A stretch of DNA of 64,000 nt, from the NCBI RefSeq assembly GCF_000372645.1, contig NZ_APMP01000021.1, forward strand, positions 1 through 64,000, given 5' to 3'. Under the pieces are notes generated by a model that had not been told where the DNA came from, made no database searches, and saw nothing but the letters and a program-made list of their open reading frames with translations. Each line of letters begins with the position of its first letter. Within the stretch, counting starts at the first letter, position 1. Below are positions 56,373 through 64,000 of this stretch, in pieces. The position numbers were made by a program, and so were the translations under genes. The stretch comes from Caulobacter vibrioides OR37 (GTDB taxonomy: Bacteria; Pseudomonadota; Alphaproteobacteria; Caulobacterales; Caulobacteraceae).

Positions 56373-56475
56373 AGCGCCCCCTCCCCCGCCGCGCGAGGGA
56401 GTATGGAGCCGTTCCTCCTCACCCGTGAAACGGGGGAGGTGGCGCGAGGCGAAGCCTCGTGACGGAGGGGGCGCT
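56373..56475. repeat. Dispersed palindromic element, copy 2 (AGCGCCCCCTCC ends)
   Basis: The 103 bp copy has the same ends and inner blocks (CTCCTCACCCG, GGGGGAGGTGGCGCG, GTGACGGAGGGGGCGCT) as the copy at 21687-21808, but with a shorter left hairpin. It lies between the hypothetical gene's start (56305) and the lysC stop (56491), 15 bp from the latter. Confidence 0.8.
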
Positions 56476-56490
56476 TCCCTCCGTCGTCAA

Positions 56491-57738
56491 TCAGAGCTGA
56501 TCCAGCCCGTACACCGCGTGCAGGGCGCGGACGGCCAGCTCGGTGTAGGCCGCGTCGATCAGGACCGAGATCTTGATCTCCGAGGTCGAGATGACCTGGA
56601 TGTTGATGTTCTTCTCGGCCAGGGCCGCGAACATCGACTGGGCGACGCCGGCGTGCGAACGCATCCCGACGCCGATCACCGAGACCTTGGCGACGTCCTC
56701 GTTGACCGCGACGTCCTCGAAGCCGATCTCGGTCTTGGCGGCCTGGACGATCTCGACCGCGCGGGCGGCGTCACGCTTGCCGACCGTGAATTCCATGTTC
56801 GCCGTGGCGTTGGTGCGCGCGCGCGACTGCACGATCATGTCGACATTGACGTTGGCGTCGGCCAGGCGTCCGAAGATCTGCGAGGACACGCCCGGATGGT
56901 CGGGCAGGCCCAGCAGGGTGATCTTGGCTTCGTCGCGGCTGTAGGCGACGCCCGAGACGATGCGCTTTTCCATGATTTCTTCCTCGTCGCAGACGATCGT
57001 ACCTTGTCCGGGCGCTTCCCCGGGTTCGACGAAACTCGACAGCACCCGCACCGGCACGCGATGGGCCATGGCCATCTCGACCGAGCGGGTCTGCAGCACC
57101 TTGGCCCCCAGCGAGGCCATTTCAAGCATCTCTTCGTAGCTGATCTTGGCCAGGCGCTTGGCCTTGCTCTCGATCCGCGGATCGGTCGTGTAGACCCCGT
57201 CCACGTCCGTATAGATGTCGCAGTCGCCCTTCACGGCGGCGGCGATCGCCACGGCCGAGGTGTCCGAGCCGCCCCGGCCCAGGGTAGTGATGCGGCGGTT
57301 CGGCGTGACGCCCTGGAAGCCGGCGATCACGGCGATCTCGCCGTTGGCGAAGCAGGCTTCGAGGTTCTCCGGCGGGATCTCCTCGATCCGCGCGCGGCCG
57401 TGGGCCTCGTCGGTGATGATCGGCACCTGCCAGCCCAGGAACGAGCGGGCCTTGTGGCCCATGTTGCGCAGGGTCATGGCCAGCAGGCCGGCGGTCACCT
57501 GTTCGCCCGAGGCGACGACGGCGTCGTACTCGTCGTCCGACTCCGGCAGACCTTGCGCGGCGCGGCCGGCGCCGTCGGTCCAGGCGACCAGCTCGTTGGT
57601 CTTGCCCGACATGGCCGAGACGACCACCGCGACCTGCTTACCCGTGGCGACCTCGGCGGCGACCAGGCGCGCCACACGGCGGATGCGCTCCAGGTCGGCC
57701 ACCGACGTGCCGCCGAACTTCATCACCAGACGTGACAC
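56491..57738 (-). CDS. lysC: Aspartate kinase
   Basis: Aspartate kinase starts the lysine, threonine and methionine pathway. The 415-residue protein has KFGGTSVADLERIRRVA at the start, the kinase core with TLGRGGSDTSAVAIAAAV and DCDIYTDVDGVYTTDPRI, and two ACT regulatory repeats (ITLLGLPDHPGVSSQIFGRLADANVNVDMIVQ and VSVIGVGMRSHAGVAQSMFAALAEKNINIQVISTSEIKISVLI). I use a GTG start (VSRLVMKFGG), giving the usual MSRLVMKFGG beginning. The frame runs open far upstream without coding signs. It is divergent from ubiG. Confidence 0.96.
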   Translation of the reverse strand: MSRLVMKFGGTSVADLERIRRVARLVAAEVATGKQVAVVVSAMSGKTNELVAWTDGAGRAAQGLPESDDEYDAVVASGEQVTAGLLAMTLRNMGHKARSFLGWQVPIITDEAHGRARIEEIPPENLEACFANGEIAVIAGFQGVTPNRRITTLGRGGSDTSAVAIAAAVKGDCDIYTDVDGVYTTDPRIESKAKRLAKISYEEMLEMASLGAKVLQTRSVEMAMAHRVPVRVLSSFVEPGEAPGQGTIVCDEEEIMEKRIVSGVAYSRDEAKITLLGLPDHPGVSSQIFGRLADANVNVDMIVQSRARTNATANMEFTVGKRDAARAVEIVQAAKTEIGFEDVAVNEDVAKVSVIGVGMRSHAGVAQSMFAALAEKNINIQVISTSEIKISVLIDAAYTELAVRALHAVYGLDQL

Positions 57739-57907
57739 GTCCCCGGTACCTCGACACTTGGTTATTTCTTGCGCCCGCGCGGCCGGATCGCTCCCCCACG
57801 CGCAAGCGAAGCGCCTTCTAACGGCGAGACGGCGCAACGGCAATGTCGCGCGGCCGTCTTTTTTGTCCGACCGTGGCGCGACGGGCCCGGCGTGATAGAC
57901 AGATCGC

Positions 57908-58672
57908 ATGACCGACGCAGCGCCCTCCCCCGCCGCCCCCTCCTGGAGCATCGACCCGGCCGACGTGGCGCGGTTCTCGGCGATCGCCGCCGAGTGGTGG
58001 GATCCGAAGGGCAAGTTCGCGCCGCTGCACGTGTTCAATCCCTGCCGCCTGACCTTCATTCGCGAGCAGGCCCTGGAGCGGTTCGATCGCGACGGCTCCG
58101 CGAACGCCCCGTTCGAGGGTCTTTCCCTCCTGGACATAGGCTGCGGCGGCGGGCTGCTCAGCGAGCCGATGGCGCGGCTGGGCTTTTCGGTCACCGCGAT
58201 CGACGCCTCGGAAAAGAACATCAAGACCGCCGCGACCCACGCTTCCGAACAGGGTCTCGAGATCGCCTATCGTCCCGCCACCGCCGAGCAGCTGCTGGCC
58301 GAGGGCGCGGGTCCCTTCGACGTCGTCCTGACCATGGAAGTCATCGAGCACGTCGCCGATCCGGGCGAGTTCCTGCGCACCTGCGCGCGGCTGCTGAAGC
58401 CGGGCGGCCTGATGATCGTCGCGACGCTGAACCGCACCCTCAAGGCCCTGGCCCTGGCCAAGATCGGCGCCGAGTACGTGCTGCGTTGGGTGCCGCCCGG
58501 CACGCACGACTGGAAGCAGTTCCTCAAGCCCGAAGAGCTGCGCGCCTTCCTGGCCGGCGAACCGGTCGAGACGCACGGCCCGTTCGGCGTGACGTACAAT
58601 CCCCTGACCGGCCGCTGGGGCCGCTCGACCGATGTCGACATCAACTACATGATGACCGTCACCAAGGGTTGA
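57908..58672 (+). CDS. ubiG: Ubiquinone biosynthesis O-methyltransferase UbiG
   Basis: UbiG makes both O-methyl transfers of ubiquinone synthesis. The 254-residue protein has the N-terminal block [29 protein letters not shown], the SAM motif [26 protein letters not shown], and the late [17 protein letters not shown] tail. Length and order match the family. It is divergent from lysC, with 169 bp between that hold only weak promoter-like sequence. Confidence 0.96.
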   Translation: MTDAAPSPAAPSWSIDPADVARFSAIAAEWWDPKGKFAPLHVFNPCRLTFIREQALERFDRDGSANAPFEGLSLLDIGCGGGLLSEPMARLGFSVTAIDASEKNIKTAATHASEQGLEIAYRPATAEQLLAEGAGPFDVVLTMEVIEHVADPGEFLRTCARLLKPGGLMIVATLNRTLKALALAKIGAEYVLRWVPPGTHDWKQFLKPEELRAFLAGEPVETHGPFGVTYNPLTGRWGRSTDVDINYMMTVTKG

Positions 58673-58797
58673 GTCCCACGGATTCCGGGAACTTCACCCT
58701 CGCGCGGGCTTTACCTCCGCGCAGGGACTTGAACCCGGATTGACGGCTCGTGTCGGGGTCGGACGTCGATCCGTTCTAAGGGAACGGAGAAAACACC

Positions 58798-59790
58798 ATG
58801 ACTTCCAAGAGCTTGGCCATCGGCCTGGCCGCCACGGCCGCGCTGAGCGCCTTCGCGCCGGCCTTCGCCCAGGACGGCTACCAGCAGAATCTGCGGGCCT
58901 ATGACAACCAGCGCGCCAACTACGACGAACGCGTCAGCGAATATCAGGACCGCCAGGCCGCCTATGAGCGCGACCGCGCCGCCTACCTGAGGGCGCGCGA
59001 CGACTATGACCGCCGCCATGGCGTCGGCGCCTACGACCGGCGCTATCCCAGCTACGCCCAACGCTACCGCGTCGCCCAATACCGCGACAGCGCCGCCTAC
59101 TATTCCGAGCAGGCCGACTTCGAACGGGCCCGCGCGAATTACGAGCGCGCCCGCTACGACTACGACCGCCGTTACGGCGACGGCGCCTATGATCGCCGCC
59201 ACCCCGACGAGGCCGATCGCTTCCGCGTCAGCGGCGTGAGCACCGCCGGCGGCTATGACGACCAATGGCGCCGTGACCGCGATCGCTATTTCGCCGCCCG
59301 CGACGACTATGACCGCCGCCACTACGCCGGCGCCTACGATCGCCGCTATCCGGGCGAGGCCAGCCGCTACGCCAACCCGCCCTATGCCGGCGCCTACAGC
59401 ATCGACACCAGCGCCAATGTCGCCAATCCGTGCCGCCAGGACGCCAAGCGCAACGCCACGGTCGGCGGGGTGATCGGGGCCCTGGCCGGCGCGGCCCTGG
59501 GCTCGAACGTGGCGGCTCGCAACGCCAAGCCCGAAGGCACGGTGCTGGGCGCTCTGGTCGGCGCGGGCGTCGGCGCGGCGGTCGGCAACGCCTCGGCCAA
59601 GTGCGACACGCGCGGCAACTACTGGACCTACGAGCAGACCCAGCCCTACCGCTATGGCGACGGCCGCTACGCCGACGCCAGCGAGCGCTGCCGCCTGGCG
59701 CCGGCTCCGACCGAATACAATGGCCGCGTCGAAACCCGCTATGTGCGGGTGTGCCCCGACGCCGACGGCCGCTACCGCGTCGAAAGCTGA
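58798..59790 (+). CDS. Exported glycine-zipper protein with YDRR repeats
   Basis: The 330-residue protein has a signal peptide ending AFAQ and a middle part made of repeated DDYDRRHGVGAYDRRYP units (near 63-80, 119-136 and 162-180), a Tyr/Arg/Asp-rich coiled or disordered segment. A glycine-zipper follows (VGGVIGALAGAALGSNVAARNAKPEGTVLGALVGAGVGAAVGNASAKCD, about 220-268), then a Cys-containing tail. It probably inserts in the outer membrane. The function is unknown; related proteins at 51964 and 59901 form a set. A GGAACGGAG ribosome site precedes the ATG. Confidence 0.8.
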   Translation: MTSKSLAIGLAATAALSAFAPAFAQDGYQQNLRAYDNQRANYDERVSEYQDRQAAYERDRAAYLRARDDYDRRHGVGAYDRRYPSYAQRYRVAQYRDSAAYYSEQADFERARANYERARYDYDRRYGDGAYDRRHPDEADRFRVSGVSTAGGYDDQWRRDRDRYFAARDDYDRRHYAGAYDRRYPGEASRYANPPYAGAYSIDTSANVANPCRQDAKRNATVGGVIGALAGAALGSNVAARNAKPEGTVLGALVGAGVGAAVGNASAKCDTRGNYWTYEQTQPYRYGDGRYADASERCRLAPAPTEYNGRVETRYVRVCPDADGRYRVES

Positions 59791-59900
59791 TCACGACCGA
59801 TTTCCTCTGACGGTCGCGTTTCCGACTTTACCGGAAACCGGCCGCCAGCTTGGGCGTTAGTTCGCCGAGGGATCGAACAAGAACACGTGGAGAGCTCGTC

Positions 59901-60200
59901 ATGCGCGCCCGCCTGAAAGCCATCATCCTGGCCACCGCCGTCGGCTTCACCGTCAGCAGCCTGGCCGTCACCGCCGCCGACGCCCAGAGCCGTCGCTACC
60001 GCGTCATGGTCTGCGACAAGTCCAAGGCCAAGAACGGCGCGATCATCGGCGGCCTGTCCGGCGCTCTGCTCGGCAACGCCGTCGCCGGCCATGGCGCCCG
60101 CACCGAAGGCACCTTGCTAGGCGGCGCCGTCGGCGCCGTCGCCGGTCACGAGATCGGCAAGAGCAAGCGCAAGTGCCACTACGAGTACCGGTATCGGTAA
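59901..60200 (+). CDS. Short glycine-zipper 2TM-type protein
   Basis: The 99-residue protein has a signal peptide (MRARLKAIILATAVGFTVSSLAVTAADAQ), then a zipper AIIGGLSGALLGNAVAGHGARTEGTLLGGAVGAVAGHEIG and a basic end with KCHYEYRYR. It resembles the glycine-zipper 2TM proteins of Proteobacteria (outer-membrane or periplasmic). It shares the zipper sequence and a Cys with its neighbour at 58798, 110 bp upstream. An intrinsic terminator follows at 60227. Confidence 0.82.
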   Translation: MRARLKAIILATAVGFTVSSLAVTAADAQSRRYRVMVCDKSKAKNGAIIGGLSGALLGNAVAGHGARTEGTLLGGAVGAVAGHEIGKSKRKCHYEYRYR

Positions 60201-60226
60201 GGCTTAGACGCCTTCGCCGTTTCAAG

Positions 60227-60256
60227 GGCGCCGGACGCGAGTCCGGCGCCTTTTTT
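60227..60256 (+). terminator. Intrinsic terminator of the glycine-zipper pair
   Basis: GGCGCCGGAC-GCGA-GTCCGGCGCC is a perfect 10 bp stem with a four-base loop, followed by six T. It lies 27 bp after the short glycine-zipper gene and 8 bp from the DUF1178 stop on the opposite strand. Confidence 0.9.
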
Positions 60257-60263
60257 GATGGCC

Positions 60264-60698
60264 TCAGTTCACGTCCGTCTTCTTCGGCGCGGCCAGCGGC
60301 AGCGGGGCGACGTTGACTCCGTCCTCGACCAGGGCCTTGACCTCGGTGGGCGAGGCCTCGCCGTAGATGCCGCGTTCCTCGGACTTGCCCTCGTGGATGG
60401 CGCGGGCCTCCTTGGCGAAGGCGTCGCCGACATAGTCGAAGTTTTCCTCGACGTGCCGGCGCACCTCGCCCATGGCCGCCATCATCATCTCGCGCATCTT
60501 CGGATCGACCGGCGGCGCGGCGCGTTGGGCCTTGGTGCCGGCGACGGCCGGGGCCATGATCCGCTTGGAAACGCCGCGCGAGCCGCAGACCGGGCACTCG
60601 ACCAGGCCGCGCGCGGCCTGGTCGTCATAGTCGGCCGACGAGCCGAACCAGCCCTCGAATTCATGAGCCGCGTCGCACTGAAGCGCGTACTTGATCAT
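60264..60698 (-). CDS. DUF1178-family protein
   Basis: The 144-residue protein has the DUF1178 start MIKYALQCDAAHEFEGWFGSSADYDDQAARGLVECPVCGSRGVSKRIMAP, with three cysteines in a zinc-ribbon-like pattern, and an acidic middle part with HVEENFDYVGDAFAKEARAIHEGKSEERGIYGEAS. Function is unknown, but it commonly lies beside a nitrilase gene, as here (10 bp upstream). Confidence 0.92.
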   Translation of the reverse strand: MIKYALQCDAAHEFEGWFGSSADYDDQAARGLVECPVCGSRGVSKRIMAPAVAGTKAQRAAPPVDPKMREMMMAAMGEVRRHVEENFDYVGDAFAKEARAIHEGKSEERGIYGEASPTEVKALVEDGVNVAPLPLAAPKKTDVN

Positions 60699-60708
60699 GG
60701 CGCCAGGA

Positions 60709-61551
60709 TCAGGACTTTCGCGGCCCGACGAAAGGCCGGGCGTTCTGGAGGACCGGGATCGCCGCCCGCGCCGAGAGCGCGGCGGGCAGATCGAGGTCGG
60801 CCATCAGCACGCCAGGCTCGTCGTGGTCAAGCTTGGCGATGATCTCGCCCCAGGGACCGACGACGATCGAGCGGCCCCAGGTGCCGCGGCCGTCCTCGTG
60901 GAAGCCGCCCTGGGCGGCGGCGATCACGAACGACCCCGTCTCGATGGCGCGGGCGCGCAGCAGCACGTCCCAGTGGGCCTCGCCGGTGGGACGGGTGAAG
61001 GCGGCCGGCGCCGTCAGCACCGTCGCCCCGGCCAGGGCGAGGGCGCGGTGCAGCGCGGGGAAGCGCATGTCGTAACAGATGGTCAGACCAAACCTGGCCA
61101 GCGGCGTGTCGACGACCACCGCGGCGTCGCCCGGCGTGTAGGTGGCCGATTCTCGCGCCGTCTCGCCGGTGGGCAGGTCGACGTCGAACATGTGCAGCTT
61201 GTCGTAGGTCGCCACGATCGCGCCGGTCGGGTCGATCACGACCTGGCGGTTGGCGGCTTTTCCGTCCTCGCGGCGAACCAGCGCCGAACCGATGTCGATC
61301 CAGGTCCCGGTCTCGGCCGCGATCTCGCGCAGGCCGTTGACGACCGGATCGTCCTCGAGGGCGGTCAGGGTCGGCAACAGCTTGGACCGGTCCCGCTGCA
61401 GAACGTTCGTACACTCCGGCGTCAGCACGAACTGGGCGCCCTCGGCGATCGCCTGGCGCACGAGCGGCGCGACATGGGCCAGCGCGGCGGCGTGGGTCGC
61501 CGGCGTGCGGGTCTGGATCAGGCCGACGCGAAGGGACGTCGATGCGCTCAT
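60709..61551 (-). CDS. Carbon-nitrogen hydrolase (NIT2/omega-amidase type)
   Basis: The 280-residue protein has the nitrilase triad: Glu in AQFVLTPECTN, Lys in TYDKLHMFDV and Cys in ICYDMRFPALHR. The end block LIMADLDLP-type (GVLMADLDLPAAL) is typical. These enzymes cut amides such as deaminated glutathione or alpha-ketoglutaramate. Its start overlaps the glutaredoxin stop as ATGA, so grxC and this gene are coupled, which fits a glutathione-linked role. Confidence 0.92.
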   Translation of the reverse strand: MSASTSLRVGLIQTRTPATHAAALAHVAPLVRQAIAEGAQFVLTPECTNVLQRDRSKLLPTLTALEDDPVVNGLREIAAETGTWIDIGSALVRREDGKAANRQVVIDPTGAIVATYDKLHMFDVDLPTGETARESATYTPGDAAVVVDTPLARFGLTICYDMRFPALHRALALAGATVLTAPAAFTRPTGEAHWDVLLRARAIETGSFVIAAAQGGFHEDGRGTWGRSIVVGPWGEIIAKLDHDEPGVLMADLDLPAALSARAAIPVLQNARPFVGPRKS

Positions 61552-61802
61552 GCGGTCAGCAGGCCGTCCAGCTTGCCCTCGGCGTCCAGGGCCATCAGGT
61601 CGTCGCAGCCGCCGATGTGCTGGTCGCCGACGAAGATCTGCGGGAAGGTGTTGCGGCCCGAGCGCTGCATCATCTCCTGGCGCAAGGCCGGGTCCATGCC
61701 GGCCTCGATCTCGGTGAAGTCGGCGCCCTTTTCGCTCAGCAGCGCCAGGGCGCGCGCGCAGTAGGGGCAGAACGGGCGGGTGTAGATGGTGACGTGGGCC
61801 AT
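61548..61802 (-). CDS. grxC: Glutaredoxin 3
   Basis: Glutaredoxin reduces disulfides using glutathione. The 84-residue protein has the CPYC active site at 12-15 (TRPFCPYCARA), the cis-Pro region FPQIFVGDQHIGGCDDLMAL and the GSH-binding GGCDD. It is coupled to the nitrilase gene by a four-base overlap. The ATG is 30 bp from the comF stop. Confidence 0.96.
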   Translation of the reverse strand: MAHVTIYTRPFCPYCARALALLSEKGADFTEIEAGMDPALRQEMMQRSGRNTFPQIFVGDQHIGGCDDLMALDAEGKLDGLLTA

Positions 61803-61831
61803 GCGCCTGACTCGTGAGGGTTACGAGGTCC

Positions 61832-62560
61832 TCATATAGGACGCGCCCGCATTTCTGTAACGCGGGCGACGACCGATAAAGTCACCCGCGACGCCCCGGC
61901 CTTCAACAGCGCCCGCGCGCAGCCCTCGGCCGTGGCGCCGGTGGTCAGAACATCATCGATCAGCACGATCCGGCGGCCGGCGACCCGGCTCCGCCGCGAC
62001 GCGGGCACGGCGAAGGCGGCCGCGACGTTGCGCTGGCGCGCCGAGGCCGACTTGCCGCCCTGGCTGGCGGTGTCGCGCTGGCGGACCAGGGCGTCGGGCA
62101 GGTAGGTCAGCCCCGCCATCCTCGCCAGCGGCCGGGCGATCTCGGCGGCCTGATTGTAGCGGCGGCTCAGCAGACGCGCGCGGTGAACCGGCACGGGGAC
62201 CACCGCGTCGGCCTCGGCCAGCAGGTCCGCCCCCGATCGCGACAGCCAGCGCGCGAACAGACCCGCCAGGTCCGCGCGGTCGGCGTGCTTCAGCTTCAGG
62301 ACCAGGTCGCGCGAGTGCTCGTCATAGACGCAGGCGGCGCGGGCCCGCTGGAAGGCGCGCGGCTTGGCCTGGCAGGCCGGACAGCGCTCCAGCGCCGCGT
62401 CGGCATAGGCGACGGCCAAGCCGCAGCCGTCGCAGACCGGATCGTCCAGGAACGTGATCTTGGAGAAGGCCCCGGCCGACAGACCGCCGCTGATCGCCGC
62501 CGCGCCGTCCAGGCTGGTCGGCGGCAGCAGAAGATCCAGCAGCCCTCGCCCCAGGCCCAT
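61832..62560 (-). CDS. comF: ComF-family protein
   Basis: The 242-residue protein has an N-terminal zinc motif with four cysteines (DPVCDGCGLAVAYAD and ERCPACQAKP) and a C-terminal PRPP-binding domain with VVPVPVHRARLLSRRYNQAAEIARPLAR and the signature RIVLIDDVLTTGATAEGCARALLKAG. It is related to ComF of DNA uptake and to phosphoribosyltransferases. The start at 62560 removes an unsupported 18-residue extension that would reach the divergent methyltransferase region. Confidence 0.93.
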   Translation of the reverse strand: MGLGRGLLDLLLPPTSLDGAAAISGGLSAGAFSKITFLDDPVCDGCGLAVAYADAALERCPACQAKPRAFQRARAACVYDEHSRDLVLKLKHADRADLAGLFARWLSRSGADLLAEADAVVPVPVHRARLLSRRYNQAAEIARPLARMAGLTYLPDALVRQRDTASQGGKSASARQRNVAAAFAVPASRRSRVAGRRIVLIDDVLTTGATAEGCARALLKAGASRVTLSVVARVTEMRARPI

Positions 62561-62612
62561 CAGGCGCGGCCCGGCTTTCCATATCGGTCGGAAGTCGCCA
62601 TGTTCCGCGCGC

Positions 62613-63527
62613 ATGACCGCCTCGCCCCTTCTCTTCGACCGCGCCCTGCATCGCGTCCGTCTCGATCGCGCCGCGCCGGACTACGGGTCCGCCGACTTCC
62701 TGAAGGCCCGCGCGGCCCAGGATCTCGTCATGCGGCTGGAGACGATCCTGCGACGCTTTCCGGTCGCCGTCGACCTCGGCGCGAGAAACGGTAGTTTTTC
62801 CAACGCTTTGGCGGATAGCGACGCGCGCGCCAATATCGACGTGCTGATCGAGACCGACCTGTCGTCGCGGATGCTGGCCGGCCGCCGCGGCCCCCGCGTC
62901 GTCGCCGACGAGGAGCGCCTGCCGTTCGGCGACGCGACCCTGGACCTTGTGGTCTCCACCCTGTCGCTGCACTGGACCAACGATCTGGTGGGTGCCCTGA
63001 TCCAGATCCGCCGCGCGCTGCGGCCCGACGGCCTATTCGTCGGCGCGATCTTCGGCGGGGCCACCCTGACGGAGCTGCGGCAATGCCTGCTGGCCGCCGA
63101 GTCCGAGCTGTCGGACGGCGCGTCCATGCGCGTCTCGCCCTTCGCCGACGCCATCGACGCGGCGGGGCTGCTGCAGCGGGCGGGGTTCGCCCTACCCGTC
63201 GCCGACGTCGATCGCGTGAAGGTGCGCTACGCCCACCCGATCAAGCTGTTGCGGGACCTGCGGGCCATGGGCGAGACCAGCGTGCTGCTGGATCGCTCCC
63301 GCAAGCCGCTGTCGCGCCAGGTGCTGTTTCGGGCGATGGAAATCTATGTCGAGCGCTTCGCCGAGCCCGACGGCCGCGTGCCCGCCACCTTCGAGATCGT
63401 CTCGGTCACCGGCTGGGCGCCGCACGAAAGCCAGCAAAAGCCCCTGCGCCCGGGCTCGGCCAAGATGCGCCTGGCCGACGCGCTCGGCGTCCGGGAGCAG
63501 CCGGCGGGGGACAAACCCACGCCTTAG
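62613..63527 (+). CDS. SAM-dependent methyltransferase, BioC/NDUFAF5-like
   Basis: The 304-residue protein has FDRALHRVRLDRAAPDYGSADFLKARAAQDLVMRLETI, a degenerate SAM motif VDLGARNGSFSNAL (GxNG instead of GxGxG), DATLDLVVSTLSLHWTNDLVGALIQIRRALRPDGLFVGAIFGG, and late WAPHESQQKPLRPGSAKMRLADAL. This order is that of NDUFAF5-like and BioC-like methyltransferases; the mitochondrial relative modifies a complex I subunit. Its TAG stop (63525-63527) is the border of repeat A4. It is divergent from comF across 52 bp. Confidence 0.88.
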   Translation: MTASPLLFDRALHRVRLDRAAPDYGSADFLKARAAQDLVMRLETILRRFPVAVDLGARNGSFSNALADSDARANIDVLIETDLSSRMLAGRRGPRVVADEERLPFGDATLDLVVSTLSLHWTNDLVGALIQIRRALRPDGLFVGAIFGGATLTELRQCLLAAESELSDGASMRVSPFADAIDAAGLLQRAGFALPVADVDRVKVRYAHPIKLLRDLRAMGETSVLLDRSRKPLSRQVLFRAMEIYVERFAEPDGRVPATFEIVSVTGWAPHESQQKPLRPGSAKMRLADALGVREQPAGDKPTP

Positions 63528-63639
63528 AGCGTGATAGCCGAAAGTGTAAGCGGTTTCGGCGGTTATCACGCTCTAAATGTTTGATTTAGAGCCTGTTTAT
63601 CCGCTTCAAATGGAATCACTTGAAGCGGACAGGCTCTAG
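63524..63639. repeat. Double-hairpin element A4 (TTAGAGC...GCTCTAG)
   Basis: A 116 bp copy with the same first hairpin and linker (AAATGTTTGATTT) as A3. Its second hairpin pairs CCGCTTCAAATG with the CACTTGAAGCGG side and matches, in inverted order, the hairpin of A2. The left end is TTAG and the right end CTAG. Both flanking genes stop at the borders: TAG of the methyltransferase (63525-63527) and, on the minus strand, TAG of the pilin (63636-63638). Confidence 0.85.
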
Positions 63640-63794
63640 GTCGCGTTAAGCGCCGCCGAAGTCTTGCTGAAGCTGGTCTTCATGCCGCCGCTCAAGACAT
63701 TCATGGCCGTGACCAGCGCCAAGGTGATCAGGGCGACCAGAACGCCGAGCTCGACGGCCGTCGCGCCGGACTCGTCGGACCAGAAGGCCTTCAA
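63636..63794 (-). CDS. Flp/Fap-type IVb pilin
   Basis: The 52-residue protein has the type IVb prepilin layout: a short charged leader (KAFWSDESG), cleavage after Gly10, then a hydrophobic helix ATAVELGVLVALITLALVTAMNVL and a small tail. Glu at +5 is present, but the usual Tyr at +6 is Leu. I use a TTG start, because it overlaps the mutT stop as TTGA; the longer frame to 63875 lies inside mutT. The stop is the border of repeat A4. No tad/cpa genes are in the window. Confidence 0.75.
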   Translation of the reverse strand: MKAFWSDESGATAVELGVLVALITLALVTAMNVLSGGMKTSFSKTSAALNAT

Positions 63795-64000
63795 AGCAGA
63801 TCGCGAAGCCAGGCCACCAGCGGCTCGTCCGCGGGCGGCATTGGATAGTCCGCGAGCTTGTCCGGTTTCACCCATGCCAGCGCCTCATGCTCCTTACGCG
63901 TCACTTGGCCGTCCCACCGACGCAGCAGGTACAGTGGCATCAGGAGGTGAAAAGACTCGTAAGAGTGCGACGCGAAAACGAACGGCGCCAGACAGGCCTG
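63791..64000 (-). CDS. mutT: MutT (8-oxo-dGTP diphosphatase), C-terminal part
   Basis: The gene runs off the window, and only the last 69 residues are seen. They match the MutT ending: PFVFASHSYESFHLLMPLYLLRRWDG, EALAWVKPDKLADYPMPPADEPLVAWLRDLL. The nudix box is beyond the edge. The TGA stop (63791-63793) overlaps the TTG start of the pilin gene by three bases, so the two are probably coupled. Confidence 0.88.
   Translation of the reverse strand, partial: QACLAPFVFASHSYESFHLLMPLYLLRRWDGQVTRKEHEALAWVKPDKLADYPMPPADEPLVAWLRDLL

Noticed and set aside
58681..58797. tRNA-like sequence and GGAAC promoter motif upstream of the 58798 gene
   Set aside because: A GACTTGAACCC stretch looks like a reversed T-arm, but no acceptor stem or cloverleaf can be formed. 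GGAAC-N16-CTTT resembles an ECF consensus with a mismatch in the -10 part, too weak to report.

Overview
The window looks like a chromosomal segment of a Caulobacter-type alphaproteobacterium. It has high G+C, and its flagellar cluster carries several Caulobacter hallmarks: flbD, flbE, the small CtrA inhibitor sciP, and a hook operon facing flgK-flgL across two sigma-54 promoters. About 65 protein genes are supported. No tRNA, rRNA, CRISPR array, prophage or insertion sequence with a transposase was seen.

Region 1 (1-16343) is flagellar. On the minus strand are flhA, then the operon fliF-fliG-flbE-fliN-flbD (MS ring, switch, export ATPase regulator, sigma-54 activator), then sciP, then the hook operon fliK-flgD-flgE. 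The plus strand carries flgK-flgL. The 390 bp between fliK and flgK hold two divergent -24/-12 elements and repeated TTTGCCGGG boxes that are good candidates for FlbD enhancer sites. This fits the Caulobacter cascade: CtrA switches on early genes, FlbD with sigma-54 switches on hook and filament-junction genes, and SciP damps CtrA.

Region 2 (16400-33300) is mixed metabolism and stress. It holds mnmA, a low-G+C two-gene insert, two HxlR regulators each divergent from an enzyme gene (thiolase, SDR), an M28 peptidase, an OmpA-type lipoprotein, an ampR/class A beta-lactamase pair, a three-gene HTTM membrane operon, clpB with a heat-shock-type promoter, and an M48 metalloprotease lipoprotein.

Region 3 (33370-46400) holds a DUF4167 RNA-rich-context protein, prmC, a ParDE-type toxin-antitoxin pair, a MOSC protein, a YihY-type membrane protein, a MocR regulator divergent from a LysE exporter, prfA, and an RluF-like pseudouridine synthase. 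The last two are separated by a palindromic repeat that looks inserted.

Region 4 (46400-64000) holds ispG, a RodZ-like protein, ptsP, lysC, ubiG, three glycine-zipper envelope proteins, regulators (TetR, AraC), a DMT exporter, DUF1178, a nitrilase, grxC, comF, a methyltransferase, a Flp-type pilin and the 3' end of mutT.

The most notable structure outside genes is a family of dispersed double-hairpin repeats of 116-118 bp, bounded by CTAGAGC and GCTCTAG. Their outer TAG supplies the stop codon of five flanking genes, and three of four full copies sit between convergent genes. Further palindromic families occur at 152-285, 21687-21808 with 56373-56475, 29650-29826 and 45105-45153. All functional calls come from reading the sequence and recalling family features; no database search was run.
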